From Desulfobacterales bacterium (lineage in GTDB: Bacteria > Desulfobacterota > Desulfobacteria > Desulfobacterales > JAHEIW01), in assembly GCA_030145015.1 (NCBI GenBank), contig JAQYWI010000001.1, positions 32,224 through 96,223 of the forward strand: 64,000 bases of DNA. The letters are read 5' to 3'. The position numbers were made by a program, and so were the translations under genes. Shown in pieces: positions 35,720-44,149 of this stretch (positions within the stretch are counted from its first letter, which is position 1; each line of letters opens with the position of its first letter). The notes beneath the pieces are model-generated. The model had not been told where the DNA came from and did not search any database. It saw only the letters and a program-made list of their open reading frames with translations.

Positions 35720-36043
35720 ATGAAAGGGTTATCTTTAGCGATATGGACTGTTTTTGCAATTGTAATTGCCGGTCTTTTCCCCTTATTTGATGCCGCCGCA
35801 GATGATCAAACCTGTGTGCTTAAGGCCGATACAAAGGATATGCACGTAATTGCCTGGGATGAAGATAATGAGAGAGAGCGGATGGATAGGGTATTTGAAG
35901 GCTGGATTAAAGCAGGGCAAGAAGTCCAAATCAGAAGTCAAACCGGCTTAATCACGTATAACTATAAAGAACGATCTTCTGATCGGTCTTATGGTGACAA
36001 TCACGCCGAGTGCAAAAACGGAAACGCCATTCGGGTACCCTGA
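35720..36043 (+). CDS. Small secreted protein of unknown function
   Basis: A 107-residue protein with a signal peptide (KGLSLAIWTVFAIVIAGLFP, cleavage near DAAA-D). The mature part of about 80 residues is polar and has two Cys residues (CVLKAD near its start, HAECKNG near its end) that could form a disulfide. A strong GAGGAGG ribosome site precedes the ATG. The fold is predicted to be beta-rich (MHVIAWDEDN, EVQIRSQTGLITYNYKE). I do not recognise the family. It converges with a lytic transglycosylase gene 32 bases on. Confidence 0.7.
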   Translation: MKGLSLAIWTVFAIVIAGLFPLFDAAADDQTCVLKADTKDMHVIAWDEDNERERMDRVFEGWIKAGQEVQIRSQTGLITYNYKERSSDRSYGDNHAECKNGNAIRVP

Positions 36044-36075
36044 GTTTTTCCTGCTCAATGTGTTTTTGGATTGGA

Positions 36076-36885
36076 TTAGGCCATCTGTCTTGAAAATCGC
36101 AGCACGCGCTTCACATACTGCCGGGTTTCCGGATACGGAACCCGGCCTTTATATTTAATTACGGTTCCCGGGCCGGCGTTATAAGCCGCCAGCGCTTTTC
36201 TGACATTCCCGCCAAAACGATCCAGCATTTTTCTTAAGTATTTCGCGCCGCCGTCGATATTTTGTTCGATATCAAAGGGATTTTTAACACCGAGCTCTTT
36301 GGCGGTGGCCGGCATCAGCTGCATTAAGCCCTGCGCACCGGCCGTAGATACGGCTTTTGCCTTAAAGTTTGATTCGGCCCGGATCACTGCGTTGATCAGC
36401 GCCGGCGGCAAATTGTATTTTGCAGCCGCTTTTTGAACATTTTGGGCGATAATTTGGCGGTTTGTTAAAATCGCCTGTTGTTGATTGGCAGTTTTGTCCG
36501 GCATTTTAACAAACTCAACCTTTTTTAAATCCTGCCCTGAAAGGGAGTGGTTTTTAAACGGCTCTTTGTTGATCGCCGCTGGGGTCCGATGTTCAGAAAA
36601 TCGGTTTGTGACCGTGTTTTTTAATTCCGCGGTTGCCGGTTTGAGTTGAGGCCGACAACGTGATTTTGAGATGACCGGTCGGGCCCGGTAATCGGTAATG
36701 GTTAACCCTTTGGTTTTATTAATATTCTTGGAATTCTGGTCTTGGAATCCCGCCAGTATGTTTTGAAAGCCATTCCCCTGGTTTGATAGAATCCGATTTG
36801 CAAATTTTCTGCGGGAACTATTTAAGCGTCCGATGGTGTTGTTGCCGGAATAAATTTTGATGGGATACAGATCACTAAATGCCAT
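36076..36885 (-). CDS. Lytic transglycosylase (SLT domain)
   Basis: A 269-residue protein. The C-terminal 120 residues are a family 1 lytic transglycosylase domain: VIRAESNFKAKAVSTAGAQG with the catalytic Glu in AESNF, GLMQLMPATAKELG, and AYNAGPGTV. The N-terminal 145 residues are basic, polar and not recognised, and no classical signal peptide is seen, which is unusual for a wall enzyme; secretion by another route or a start further in is possible. It cleaves peptidoglycan glycan strands to form anhydro-muropeptides. The next upstream gene on the same strand is an M23 peptidase, also a wall enzyme. Confidence 0.85.
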   Translation of the reverse strand: MAFSDLYPIKIYSGNNTIGRLNSSRRKFANRILSNQGNGFQNILAGFQDQNSKNINKTKGLTITDYRARPVISKSRCRPQLKPATAELKNTVTNRFSEHRTPAAINKEPFKNHSLSGQDLKKVEFVKMPDKTANQQQAILTNRQIIAQNVQKAAAKYNLPPALINAVIRAESNFKAKAVSTAGAQGLMQLMPATAKELGVKNPFDIEQNIDGGAKYLRKMLDRFGGNVRKALAAYNAGPGTVIKYKGRVPYPETRQYVKRVLRFSRQMA

Positions 36886-37103
36886 GGATACGTATTGGTC
36901 CTTTATCGGAAGTTTGATCCTAAATTGAGTAGCAATATTTGTTCCAAATCGGCTTAAAATTTTATTCTAATATTTTCAATTGGTTACATTTATTCAAGAA
37001 AAGAGGGTGCCTTAGCAGGGGGCAATTTTTTCCATGGAAAAGCCGAATACCATTAGAAATGAGTCGATAGCGAAACGGGTCTAAACTTATGCGTGCGTGC
37101 GTT

Positions 37104-38069
37104 CTAACCTTCCTGCCCAAGCAGGGAGGCGATAACGCTTAGAAATTGCAATGGATCCACATAAACGCCGTTTACCTTTACGGCCCAGTGAAGATGAGGT
37201 CCACTGACACGTCCGCTGGCGCCGCTCAGCCCGATTTGATGACCTTTTGCAATGACCTGGCCGGCAACGACCTGAATCTTGCTCAAGTGGGCATAATTGG
37301 TGAAGACGCCCATGCCGTGGTCAACGATCACGATATTGCCGGAATAAAAAAGGTTTCTGGCCAATCTGACGATTCCGGAATTGGATGCATAGACGGGGGT
37401 GCCGACATTTGCTCGAAAATCAGTGCCGCTGTGGTAGCTTCGATGCTGACCGTTAAATAATCGGCGGGTGCCATAGGGACTGGTGGTATCGCTTGCAAGG
37501 GGTCGTTTAAAACTGCCGAACCAACGCCGGGTGTCGCTGCTGCTTGAATAGATGCGTCGGATCTCTTCTTTTTCGCGTTTGATCCGCTGCAGATTCTTTT
37601 TGCTCGGCGTTACGTGCCGGGAGTCGACTTTTAAGGTCTCACGTTTGTATTTTCCATCCAGGATACGCAAAAGAATGCTTGCGGCCTGATGACCCCGGGA
37701 ATCCGTCCACTCCAGTTTAATGACCGCATTTTCCGGTGTTGCACTTAAAGGAATTGAGATCAGTCCGCAAAAGATTCCGGTGGGCTTAAGCGGGTGCTGG
37801 AAAAAGGCAATGTCATTTTGGCGAAACCGGGCTTTGGGATTGGCTGCTGCGGGGCCCAGCTTGCTGAGGTTAATTTCAAGCGCGGTGACCTGGCCATTGG
37901 CAACATCTGCTGAGGACAGGGTTGCCACCTGAGAAATGTCGTTGTACGCCTTTTCGGCTGTTGCAAATGCATGCGGGGATGTTGCCAAAATTATGGCGAG
38001 GGGTGTCAGCAGGAAAGCGATAATATTTGATGATCGAAGTAAGCTATATTTCATATTTTTGAACCGCAT
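37104..38069 (-). CDS. M23 family metallopeptidase (LytM-type)
   Basis: A 321-residue secreted peptidase. A signal peptide (IIAFLLTPLAIILATSPHAFA) leads into a beta-rich N-terminal region, then the LytM domain with all zinc and catalytic residues in place: HSGTDF (H-x3-D), NYAHLSK and GPHLHWAV. It should cut peptide cross-links in peptidoglycan. This contrasts with the EnvC-like protein in this window, where the same positions are lost. The start could be 38069 or 38054 (a second Met); neither has a clear ribosome site. Confidence 0.88.
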   Translation of the reverse strand: MRFKNMKYSLLRSSNIIAFLLTPLAIILATSPHAFATAEKAYNDISQVATLSSADVANGQVTALEINLSKLGPAAANPKARFRQNDIAFFQHPLKPTGIFCGLISIPLSATPENAVIKLEWTDSRGHQAASILLRILDGKYKRETLKVDSRHVTPSKKNLQRIKREKEEIRRIYSSSSDTRRWFGSFKRPLASDTTSPYGTRRLFNGQHRSYHSGTDFRANVGTPVYASNSGIVRLARNLFYSGNIVIVDHGMGVFTNYAHLSKIQVVAGQVIAKGHQIGLSGASGRVSGPHLHWAVKVNGVYVDPLQFLSVIASLLGQEG

Positions 38070-38124
38070 ACCCGTCTTCGCACGAGGCTTCGCCGCGGCA
38101 GGCCATGCGCAGACAACGCAGACA

Positions 38125-38153
38125 TTTTGGCCGAGCGACCTGCTCGGCCAAAA
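38125..38153. other. Perfect 12-bp hairpin between M23 peptidase and gcdA-like genes
   Basis: TTTTGGCCGAGC / GCTCGGCCAAAA with a five-base loop. No T run follows outside the stem on either strand, so it is not a classical terminator. It may be a protein-binding or repeat-derived palindrome. Confidence 0.5.
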
Positions 38154-38279
38154 ACAGCAATCGCTTCGCGATAATAAAAATCATTCACTATACTGATATT
38201 TTAGCTGCAGATATCCAAGACTTCAACCATATCAAGATAAAATTTCTGCGAAAGTCTCCACTCGGCGGTTAAATTAAAT

Positions 38280-38304
38280 AGAACGCATCTTTGAGATGCG
38301 TTCT
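38280..38304 (-). terminator. Terminator-like hairpin at the end of the gcdA-like gene
   Basis: AGAACGCATCT / AGATGCGTTCT is a perfect 11-pair stem with a three-base loop. It begins on the last base of the stop codon and is followed on the minus strand by ATTTAATTTAA. The T tract is interrupted, so termination may be partial. Confidence 0.55.
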
Positions 38305-40037
38305 TAGCCTTTGATGATCCTCGGCAACATCATCAGATGCTGCGGACAGATGGATTTGGGATTTTGATAAGCCGCACCGGCAAAGGCCGCCAGGTACCGG
38401 CGAATATCGGTCATTTTGGAGACCTCATCCACCAGACCATGCTGGGCACAATATGTCGGCCGTGAGTTGTCATAATATTCCTGAACCAGTCTGTTCATTT
38501 CTTCAATTACCGGCTCCAGCGGCCGGCCGGCATCTTTTTCTTTAACCAATCGGCGCGAAAAACTGGCCGCCGCCGCGGTTTCACCGTGCATCACGTATAT
38601 CTCGGTGGTGGGTGTTCCCAGGGTGAATGCGTTGTGCCGGTTGGCGGTAGGGCCGCCCATGATATAGTGAGCTGCCGCAGTTCCTTTTCTTAAAAGGACC
38701 AGCATCATAGGTACATCGGTTTGCTGAATCGAATAAATCAACGCCTGGCCCAACCCCAATAGCTCCGCCTTTTCGGCAATATCGCCCACATCGATACCAC
38801 TGGTATCCTGGAACCAGATGATCGGTACCCGGTCGCGGCCGCAATGGGTGACAAACTCGTTCATCTTAATCAAGCCCTGACGATAGAGTTTGCCGCCGAT
38901 TCCAGGATAGTCGGCGTATTCAGGATAATCCTCACCAAAAAATCCCTGCCGGTTGCCGATTATACCCATGAGAAAGCCGTCCACTTTGACCAGTCCGGTG
39001 TAGACCTCAGGCCCGTAATCCGGTCGATATTCCATATGCTCGCTGCCGTCGACCAGGCGCGCCAGGATCTCTTCAAAATTATACATGGCTTTCTGGTTAA
39101 AAGGGATCAGGTGATAAAGATCTTCCTGGGGAAAGCGGGACTCTTTGGGCTCGGCGACCCGGAAAAATTTAGGCTTGTATGCCGGCATATCCTTCATATA
39201 ATCTTTGATTCCGTCTAAAACCGCTTCTTCGGTTTCAAAGACATACCTGAAAAACCCGGTCTCGTCGTAGTGTACTTTAGCCGATCCGGGCGGTTCGACT
39301 TTGAATTGTTTGGCAGCCGCAATCAGCTGTTCGGCACCCTCCAGGTCAAAGTAACCTTTGGGAGACATACCGCTTAGGATCCCGCCGCCGCCGACCGCGA
39401 TATTGGCATCTTTGTGAGCAAACAGAATGGTGGGGCTGATGCCCTGGTACCCGCCGCCCGCCGGGTTGGTGCCGTAGATTCCGGCCAGTATCGGTATGCC
39501 CTGCTGCTCCAGTTCGGCGTGTCTGAAAAAAGTAGTGCCGCCACCGCGTCGACTGGCGTAAAATTTTTCCTGCTCGGTCAACTTAACGCCACTGCAATTT
39601 ACCAGCCAGACCAGGGGGATGTTCAATCGTTTTGAGAGGTTGGTGGCTCTTAAAATATTTTCGGATTGCCCCGGGAGCCAGGCACCGGCAAAGACCTTGT
39701 TGTCAAAACCGACAATCGCGGCCCATTTACCTGAAATCTTTCCAAGACCGTCAATGACGTTGGTCGTGCCTTCGGCATTATTCTCCGGATTGAACAGGGT
39801 ATGCAATGGACACCAGGTATGCGGGTCGATGAGGTACTGAAGTCGCTGCCACACGGTTAATTGCCCCCGGGCGTTAATCTTTTCGGTCGGCATACCGGCA
39901 TTTTTGACCTTTTCAACAGCCTCTGCCACCTGGGCTTCGACTTTCTGGATCTCTTTAACACTGCCCGCAGTACTTTTAATTTGTCCTTCTTTGAGCTCCT
40001 GTCCAAATTCCTTCATTTTATTAAAATAGGGTTTCAT
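38304..40037 (-). CDS. gcdA: Glutaconyl-CoA decarboxylase alpha-type carboxyltransferase
   Basis: A 577-residue acyl-CoA carboxyltransferase. Length and text (INARGQLTVWQRLQYLIDPHTWCPLHTLF, then WFQDTSGIDVGD) are closer to GcdA (about 587 residues) than to methylmalonyl- or propionyl-CoA carboxylases (about 510). It has two crotonase-fold halves, with GGGGILSGMSPKGYF and GKLYRQGLIKMN as oxyanion-loop regions. GcdA moves the carboxyl of glutaconyl-CoA to biotin, giving crotonyl-CoA, a step of anaerobic aromatic and glutarate degradation. Crotonase and 3-hydroxybutyryl-CoA dehydrogenase genes lie upstream, and a biotin carrier is divergent from them. The membrane beta subunit of the sodium pump is not in the window. 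Confidence 0.82.
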   Translation of the reverse strand: MKPYFNKMKEFGQELKEGQIKSTAGSVKEIQKVEAQVAEAVEKVKNAGMPTEKINARGQLTVWQRLQYLIDPHTWCPLHTLFNPENNAEGTTNVIDGLGKISGKWAAIVGFDNKVFAGAWLPGQSENILRATNLSKRLNIPLVWLVNCSGVKLTEQEKFYASRRGGGTTFFRHAELEQQGIPILAGIYGTNPAGGGYQGISPTILFAHKDANIAVGGGGILSGMSPKGYFDLEGAEQLIAAAKQFKVEPPGSAKVHYDETGFFRYVFETEEAVLDGIKDYMKDMPAYKPKFFRVAEPKESRFPQEDLYHLIPFNQKAMYNFEEILARLVDGSEHMEYRPDYGPEVYTGLVKVDGFLMGIIGNRQGFFGEDYPEYADYPGIGGKLYRQGLIKMNEFVTHCGRDRVPIIWFQDTSGIDVGDIAEKAELLGLGQALIYSIQQTDVPMMLVLLRKGTAAAHYIMGGPTANRHNAFTLGTPTTEIYVMHGETAAAASFSRRLVKEKDAGRPLEPVIEEMNRLVQEYYDNSRPTYCAQHGLVDEVSKMTDIRRYLAAFAGAAYQNPKSICPQHLMMLPRIIKG

Positions 40038-40097
40038 CGTTCAACGCTCCATCTGAATTTTTCGCGTTAACAGCGGGATGTTAATTCAGAAACGATC

Positions 40098-40372
40098 TGG
40101 TGTTGTATCCTATAAATAAGTTACAAAATTCATGTGGGATATTTTGGTCCAATTGAATTCTTTAAACAATGTCTATGGTTTCAGGTGTCAGGTGTCGGGT
40201 GTCAGCAAACAGATGACTGAGGGAAAAAACCGTCTGCCTTTTGTCTGCTGTCCTCTGTATCTTCCTGACACCTGAAACCCGAAACCTATTTATTCCTGAC
40301 ACATAGAAAAAGACGAATAACGTTGATAAAACTAATCCGTGTTTTATAAATTACTTGCGGGACACAACACTA
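40098..40372. repeat. TIR element family 1, copy C (inverted)
   Basis: Lies in the opposite orientation to copies A, B, D and E: its left end (TGGTGTTGTATCC, GTGGGATATTTTGG, GAATTCTTTAAA) is the complement of the right end of copy B, and its right end (ATAAATTACTTGCGGGACAC, then AACACTA) is the complement of a left end. The core arms GGTTTCAGGTGTCAGGTGTC and CTGACACCTGAAACCCGAAA are inverted. It separates the gcdA-like gene from the crotonase gene. Confidence 0.8.
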
Positions 40373-40396
40373 GGCAGCATGCCGTGGGTATGCGAT

Positions 40397-41176
40397 TTAT
40401 TGTCCCGTGAATTTGGGGTCACGTTTTTGAAGGAAGGAAGCCACACCTTCTTTTTTGTCCTGGGTGCCGCAGGAAAGCGCGTGCAGGTAAGACTCATGCG
40501 CGAGTCCCTCGGCCAGGGAGCCTTCTCCGGAACGCAAAACCGCTTCTTTGGCATACTGGAGGGCAAGTCTTGGGCGAGAGGCCAAGGTCTTCGCCAGATT
40601 CTCGACTTCTTCCATCAGCTGATCGGGTTCGACGATTCTGTTGATCAAGCCTATCGCAAGGGCTTGATCAGCTTTTATCGGATCGCCGGTGAGAATCATC
40701 TCCATGGCCCGTCCCATGCCGACAAGCTTTGGTAATCGCTGGGTGCCGCCGGCACCCGGTGTAATACCCAACTTGACTTCAGGTTGGCCCAATCCGGCCT
40801 TCGACGACGCCACGCGCAGCGTGCATGCCATAGCGAGTTCAAGACCGGTCCCCAGGGCCCACCCGTTGATGGCGGCGATGGACGGGATCTCTAACTGCTC
40901 AATCCGCGTATAAACCTCCTGGCGCCGTCGTGTTTCCGAGCGACCCCGCAGGGTATCGCGTTTGTCCAGTTCATGGATGTCGGCGCCGGCGACAAAAGCT
41001 TTATCACCGGCGCCCGTCAGGATAAGCACACGTATCCCCGGGTTCTTTTCCACCTGGGCCAGCGCTTGATCGATCTCCTCGACCGTGGCGTTATCGACCG
41101 CATTGCGTTTATCGGGCCGGTTAAGGGTCAGTTTTGCGATTGCGCCGTCGATTTTAAATAAAATGTTTTTACCCAT
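40397..41176 (-). CDS. Enoyl-CoA hydratase (crotonase)
   Basis: A 259-residue crotonase-fold enzyme. Both catalytic glutamates are present: E113 (GTGLELAMAC) and E133 (GQPEVKLGITPGAGG), with the oxyanion segment FVAGADIHEL. It hydrates crotonyl-CoA-type substrates to 3-hydroxyacyl-CoA, the step between the decarboxylase and dehydrogenase encoded alongside. ATG 41176 overlaps the dehydrogenase stop (TGATG); the frame also allows GTG at 41179. The gene is cut off from the downstream gcdA-like gene by transposon-like copy C. Confidence 0.92.
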   Translation of the reverse strand: MGKNILFKIDGAIAKLTLNRPDKRNAVDNATVEEIDQALAQVEKNPGIRVLILTGAGDKAFVAGADIHELDKRDTLRGRSETRRRQEVYTRIEQLEIPSIAAINGWALGTGLELAMACTLRVASSKAGLGQPEVKLGITPGAGGTQRLPKLVGMGRAMEMILTGDPIKADQALAIGLINRIVEPDQLMEEVENLAKTLASRPRLALQYAKEAVLRSGEGSLAEGLAHESYLHALSCGTQDKKEGVASFLQKRDPKFTGQ

Positions 41177-42036
41177 CACTTATCACCATATTGGTAGAAT
41201 CCTTTACCGGATTTTTTGCCCAGGCGGCCGGCTTCGATCATTTCATCCACCAGCTTGGGGTGTTTGTAGCGCGGGTCATCCAGCACCGTGTACAGTGTTT
41301 GCATTTTGGCCCGATGTGTGTCCAGCCCGATCATGTCGATTAGCTGCAGCGGCCCCATGGGATGGTTGGCACCCAGCTTCATGGCCTTGTCAACGTCGGC
41401 TGCTTCAGCCACGCCGGAAGCCACCAACCAGGTGGCCTCGTTTAGCAGCTGACCCAGAATTCGGCTGACAATACCGGCCGGCGCTTCATTTTTGCACACG
41501 ACCGGATCTTTGCCCAGCGCTTTAGCGAAGGCTTCGGCTGCATCCAGGGTTTCCTGGGAGGTTTTTTGGCCGGGCATGATCTCTACCAGCTTCATGATCA
41601 CCGGTGGGTTAAAGAAGTGCATCTGGACGACCTTGTCCGGTCGGTCTGTCGCTGCAGCCATGGCCGAAATCGAAAGAGAGGTCGTGTTGGTTACCAGGAT
41701 AACATCCGGCCGGGCGAGTTTGTCCAGCTCGGAGAATATTTTTTTCTTGATTTCCAGGTCCTCGATAACGCATTCGATAACAATGTCGGCCTCCGCGGCC
41801 GGAGAGAGATCACTGGCCGTAAAGATGTGCGAGAGCACCGCCTCCTTTTCTTCTTCGGTGATTTTGCCGGCGGCGACTCTCTTGGCCAGCCCGCCCTCAA
41901 TGCGCGCTTTGGCATTATCCACAAGGTCCTGGCTGATGTCGGTAAGCACAGCATCAAGTCCGCGCTGGGCACAGAGTTGGGCGATGCCGCCGCCCATGAT
42001 GCCGGCTCCGATAACAAGTACTTTCTGAATTGTCAT
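41176..42036 (-). CDS. hbd: 3-hydroxybutyryl-CoA dehydrogenase
   Basis: A 286-residue NAD-dependent dehydrogenase. ATG 42036 is chosen because AAGGAG lies just upstream and the Rossmann motif GAGIMG begins at residue 10; the longer frame to 42207 runs into repeat DNA. MHFFNPPVIMKLVEI holds the catalytic His, and KLGANHPMGPLQLIDMIGLD is the C-terminal domain signature. It oxidises 3-hydroxybutyryl-CoA to acetoacetyl-CoA. First gene of the run hbd, crotonase, gcdA-like, which together would take glutaconyl-CoA to acetoacetyl-CoA. Confidence 0.93.
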   Translation of the reverse strand: MTIQKVLVIGAGIMGGGIAQLCAQRGLDAVLTDISQDLVDNAKARIEGGLAKRVAAGKITEEEKEAVLSHIFTASDLSPAAEADIVIECVIEDLEIKKKIFSELDKLARPDVILVTNTTSLSISAMAAATDRPDKVVQMHFFNPPVIMKLVEIMPGQKTSQETLDAAEAFAKALGKDPVVCKNEAPAGIVSRILGQLLNEATWLVASGVAEAADVDKAMKLGANHPMGPLQLIDMIGLDTHRAKMQTLYTVLDDPRYKHPKLVDEMIEAGRLGKKSGKGFYQYGDK

Positions 42037-42115
42037 AATGAGTTTCTCCTTAATTAGTTTTTGGTCCGAACGGTTAAACCATCTTTTTTTAACAGTCTTT
42101 ATAATATTGTCAAGA

Positions 42116-42306
42116 TTCTTTTTCAAAGATAAAGGTGCCAGGTGTCGGGTTTCAGGTGTCAGGTCATTTCTGCATGTAGCGGTTGCACCCGCGCAGGCGC
42201 GTTTCAAGATTCGGAAGAATTAATGGGGATCATTCAGAGAGCGCAAAGCTTGGCAGCAAGCATAGGACTTCCTGACACCTGAACACTGAAACCTGAAACC
42301 ATAGCC
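42116..42306. repeat. Palindromic word-repeat block without family 1 ends
   Basis: Arms CAGGTGTCGGGTTTCAGGTG (left, about 42133-42162) and CTGACACCTGAACACTGAAA (right, 42271-42300) are inverted and match the core arms of copies C, D and E. The lead-in TTCTTTTTCAAAGATA (42116-42131) also occurs in copy A (32293-32308). The TAGTGTTGTG-type ends are absent, so this may be a decayed copy. It sits between the divergent hbd and biotin-carrier genes. Confidence 0.7.
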
Positions 42307-42442
42307 CTTTTCGTGGCGCTCTTATAACTTGACATTCGATCTGCCATTAAGTATCAAGGCACTATAAAATGACCGGACGATTACGCGCTTACGGATTCTT
42401 TCAGGAAAGTACATTCAGATATACCAAAGGGAGGAGAAGGGA

Positions 42443-42658
42443 ATGAGTACAGAGATCGTGGCTCCGATGCCCGGAACGATTATCGATATTCTTGTGAAAG
42501 AAGGTGAGGAAGTTTTAGAATATCAAGAGGTGGTGATTCTTGAAGCCATGAAAATGGAGAATGCCATTCCGACCCCGGAGGCCGGGAAGGTAAAAGAAAT
42601 CAAAGTCAAAGTGGACGATAAGGTCTCCACCAATCAAGTCCTGATCGTATTAGAATGA
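42443..42658 (+). CDS. Biotin carboxyl carrier protein
   Basis: A 71-residue protein consisting of a single biotinyl domain. EAMKM (34-38) carries the biotinylated K37, with PMPG near the start and PEAGKV after it as usual. It lacks the Pro/Ala-rich linker found on the gamma subunits of sodium-pumping decarboxylases. GGGAGGAGAAGGGA gives a strong ribosome site. Divergent from hbd and near the gcdA-like gene, it is the probable carboxyl acceptor of that carboxyltransferase. A strong terminator follows at 42693. Confidence 0.92.
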   Translation: MSTEIVAPMPGTIIDILVKEGEEVLEYQEVVILEAMKMENAIPTPEAGKVKEIKVKVDDKVSTNQVLIVLE

Positions 42659-42692
42659 TATAGCATTCAGCTCCTGTGCAGGCGAGATAAGA

Positions 42693-42733
42693 CCAAAGGC
42701 CCGACTGACGCGCAAGTTCGGGCCTTTGGTTTT
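42693..42733 (+). terminator. Intrinsic terminator after the biotin carrier gene
   Basis: CCAAAGGCCCGA / TCGGGCCTTTGG form a perfect 12-pair stem with a 13-base loop, followed by TTTT. It lies 34 bases beyond the stop codon. Confidence 0.85.
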
Positions 42734-42783
42734 CGTGAGGGAAAATCCGATCTGGGCCGATTTGCCCGACAAAAGAGGTTGCA

Positions 42784-43914
42784 TTGCTGGGACCCATTCT
42801 CATTAATTTATTCGCAAACCGAAGACGGCCGCCCCTGTCCAAACTTCGGGAGATCAGGGATCCCGAACAATTTTTATGGCAGATCTTACCACATGCCGCG
42901 CGCACATTTTCCCTTGTGATCGTTTTTCTTCCGCCGCGCCTGCGGCGAGCGCTGGCCGTCGCCTATCTTTATTGCCGAATGCTGGACACCTATGAAGATC
43001 TTCTGCCCACGGTTGAGGAACAGCAACAGGCATTACAACGCTTTGTCGAGCGCTTTGCCGACCGTAAAGCCTTAAAACCGGCACCGACCCTCGATCCCGG
43101 CCTTAGCAACGATGCGCGTGAAAGCACGCATCTGCTGCTGGTGAATCAGGCAGCGCTTATTGATCGGAACTTTGATCGATTACCAGCCCCTCAGCAGGAA
43201 GCCATTCGCCGGCTTGTAGAGCGTATGGGTGAAGGCATGATCTGGTCCAGTCGCATTTTTGCTGAACAGGGCGGGGTCCTGCAGACGCCGGGACAGCTTT
43301 CGCGCTACTGCTGGCATGTGCTCGGTACCCCCATTCTTTTTGCAGAAGAAGTCCAGCGGTTGGATCAAGGGCTTTCGCCGGAAGTCAGCGACGTGCGGCT
43401 GCGCTCCTGCGCGGTGATCGGTGAGGTGATTCAACTGGCCAACATTACGCGGGATCTGGAAAAAGACTACCAGAGGGGGATCTTTTACCATCCGGATCTA
43501 CCGGGCCTGGAAGGTGTCCGCCGCGAAGAGGGTATTCGTGAGGTGCGCTCCCAACTGGTACTGCGGGCCCTGCGTCAGGCCCCGGAGTTTCGGATCTTTA
43601 TTGAATCTCTAACAGCGCCGCGCATCTCTCTGGCCCGGGGAGCGGCCATGCTTCTGATTATTACAACATATGCGTATTACTGGCGTGCGGCTCAGAAGGC
43701 CGGGTTGCCGGCTTTTGATAAGCGGCAGCACATCACCCGCTTTGGTGGAGCGTTTACCTGGGTAAAGTGTGTTTTATCACGCCGGGCGACCTCGCGCTTT
43801 TTAAGGTGGCTTGATGAGACGGTTGTCATCGCATTTGATCGCTGTCAACCCCCCGTGTCCAAGCGGTTTATTTTTGAAGACAGAGAGTTTGATGTCGTGC
43901 AGGTGATGAAATAA
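42784..43914 (+). CDS. Squalene/phytoene synthase-family protein
   Basis: A 376-residue all-helical prenyl-condensing enzyme. The two Asp-rich motifs that bind the diphosphates and magnesium are D68-T-Y-E-D72 (RMLDTYED) and D224-L-E-K-D228 (NITRDLEKD). ARTFSLVIVFLP matches the start of the catalytic core. It should join two farnesyl or geranylgeranyl diphosphates head to head; I cannot tell squalene from phytoene formation. It is about 80 residues longer than HpnC/HpnD. The start is a TTG with AGAGG upstream; no ATG lies near the true N-terminus. Confidence 0.8.
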   Translation: MLGPILINLFANRRRPPLSKLREIRDPEQFLWQILPHAARTFSLVIVFLPPRLRRALAVAYLYCRMLDTYEDLLPTVEEQQQALQRFVERFADRKALKPAPTLDPGLSNDARESTHLLLVNQAALIDRNFDRLPAPQQEAIRRLVERMGEGMIWSSRIFAEQGGVLQTPGQLSRYCWHVLGTPILFAEEVQRLDQGLSPEVSDVRLRSCAVIGEVIQLANITRDLEKDYQRGIFYHPDLPGLEGVRREEGIREVRSQLVLRALRQAPEFRIFIESLTAPRISLARGAAMLLIITTYAYYWRAAQKAGLPAFDKRQHITRFGGAFTWVKCVLSRRATSRFLRWLDETVVIAFDRCQPPVSKRFIFEDREFDVVQVMK

Positions 43915-44031
43915 GATCCACTCGAGTCATACGGCAATAAGGCAAGTGATGCTCAATTTAGGTGAAAATAGTGCATCCCCATAATTGATCGACGTTGACA
44001 ATGGCGTAATGGAGTGTTGGGTTCGCTCTTT

Positions 44032-44130
44032 CGTTGCGTTTTACGGGTTACGAGTTGCGGGTTATGCACGGCAGAGTTTAGTTTGCAATATTTTAACCCG
44101 CAACCCGCAACGCGAAACTCGAAACGCGTC
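44032..44130. repeat. Inverted word-repeat block just upstream of the radical SAM gene
   Basis: Left arm GTTGCGTTTTACGGGTTACG plus AGTTGCGGGTTA; right arm AACCCGCAACCCGCAACGCG plus AAACTCGAAACGCG. The arms are imperfectly inverted and each is a chain of variants of a 6-7-base word. It ends 19 bases before the ATG of the next gene, where no ribosome site is visible. Confidence 0.7.
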
Positions 44131-44149
44131 AATAATTAAATAAAACATC

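Noticed and set aside
38125..38153. Intrinsic terminator after the M23 peptidase or gcdA-like gene
   Set aside because: The stem is perfect, but no T run follows outside the stem on either strand, and it lies upstream of the M23 gene start.
42037..42207. N-terminal extension of hbd by 57 codons
   Set aside because: It would be translated from repeat DNA; the internal ATG has a good ribosome site and gives the family's normal length.
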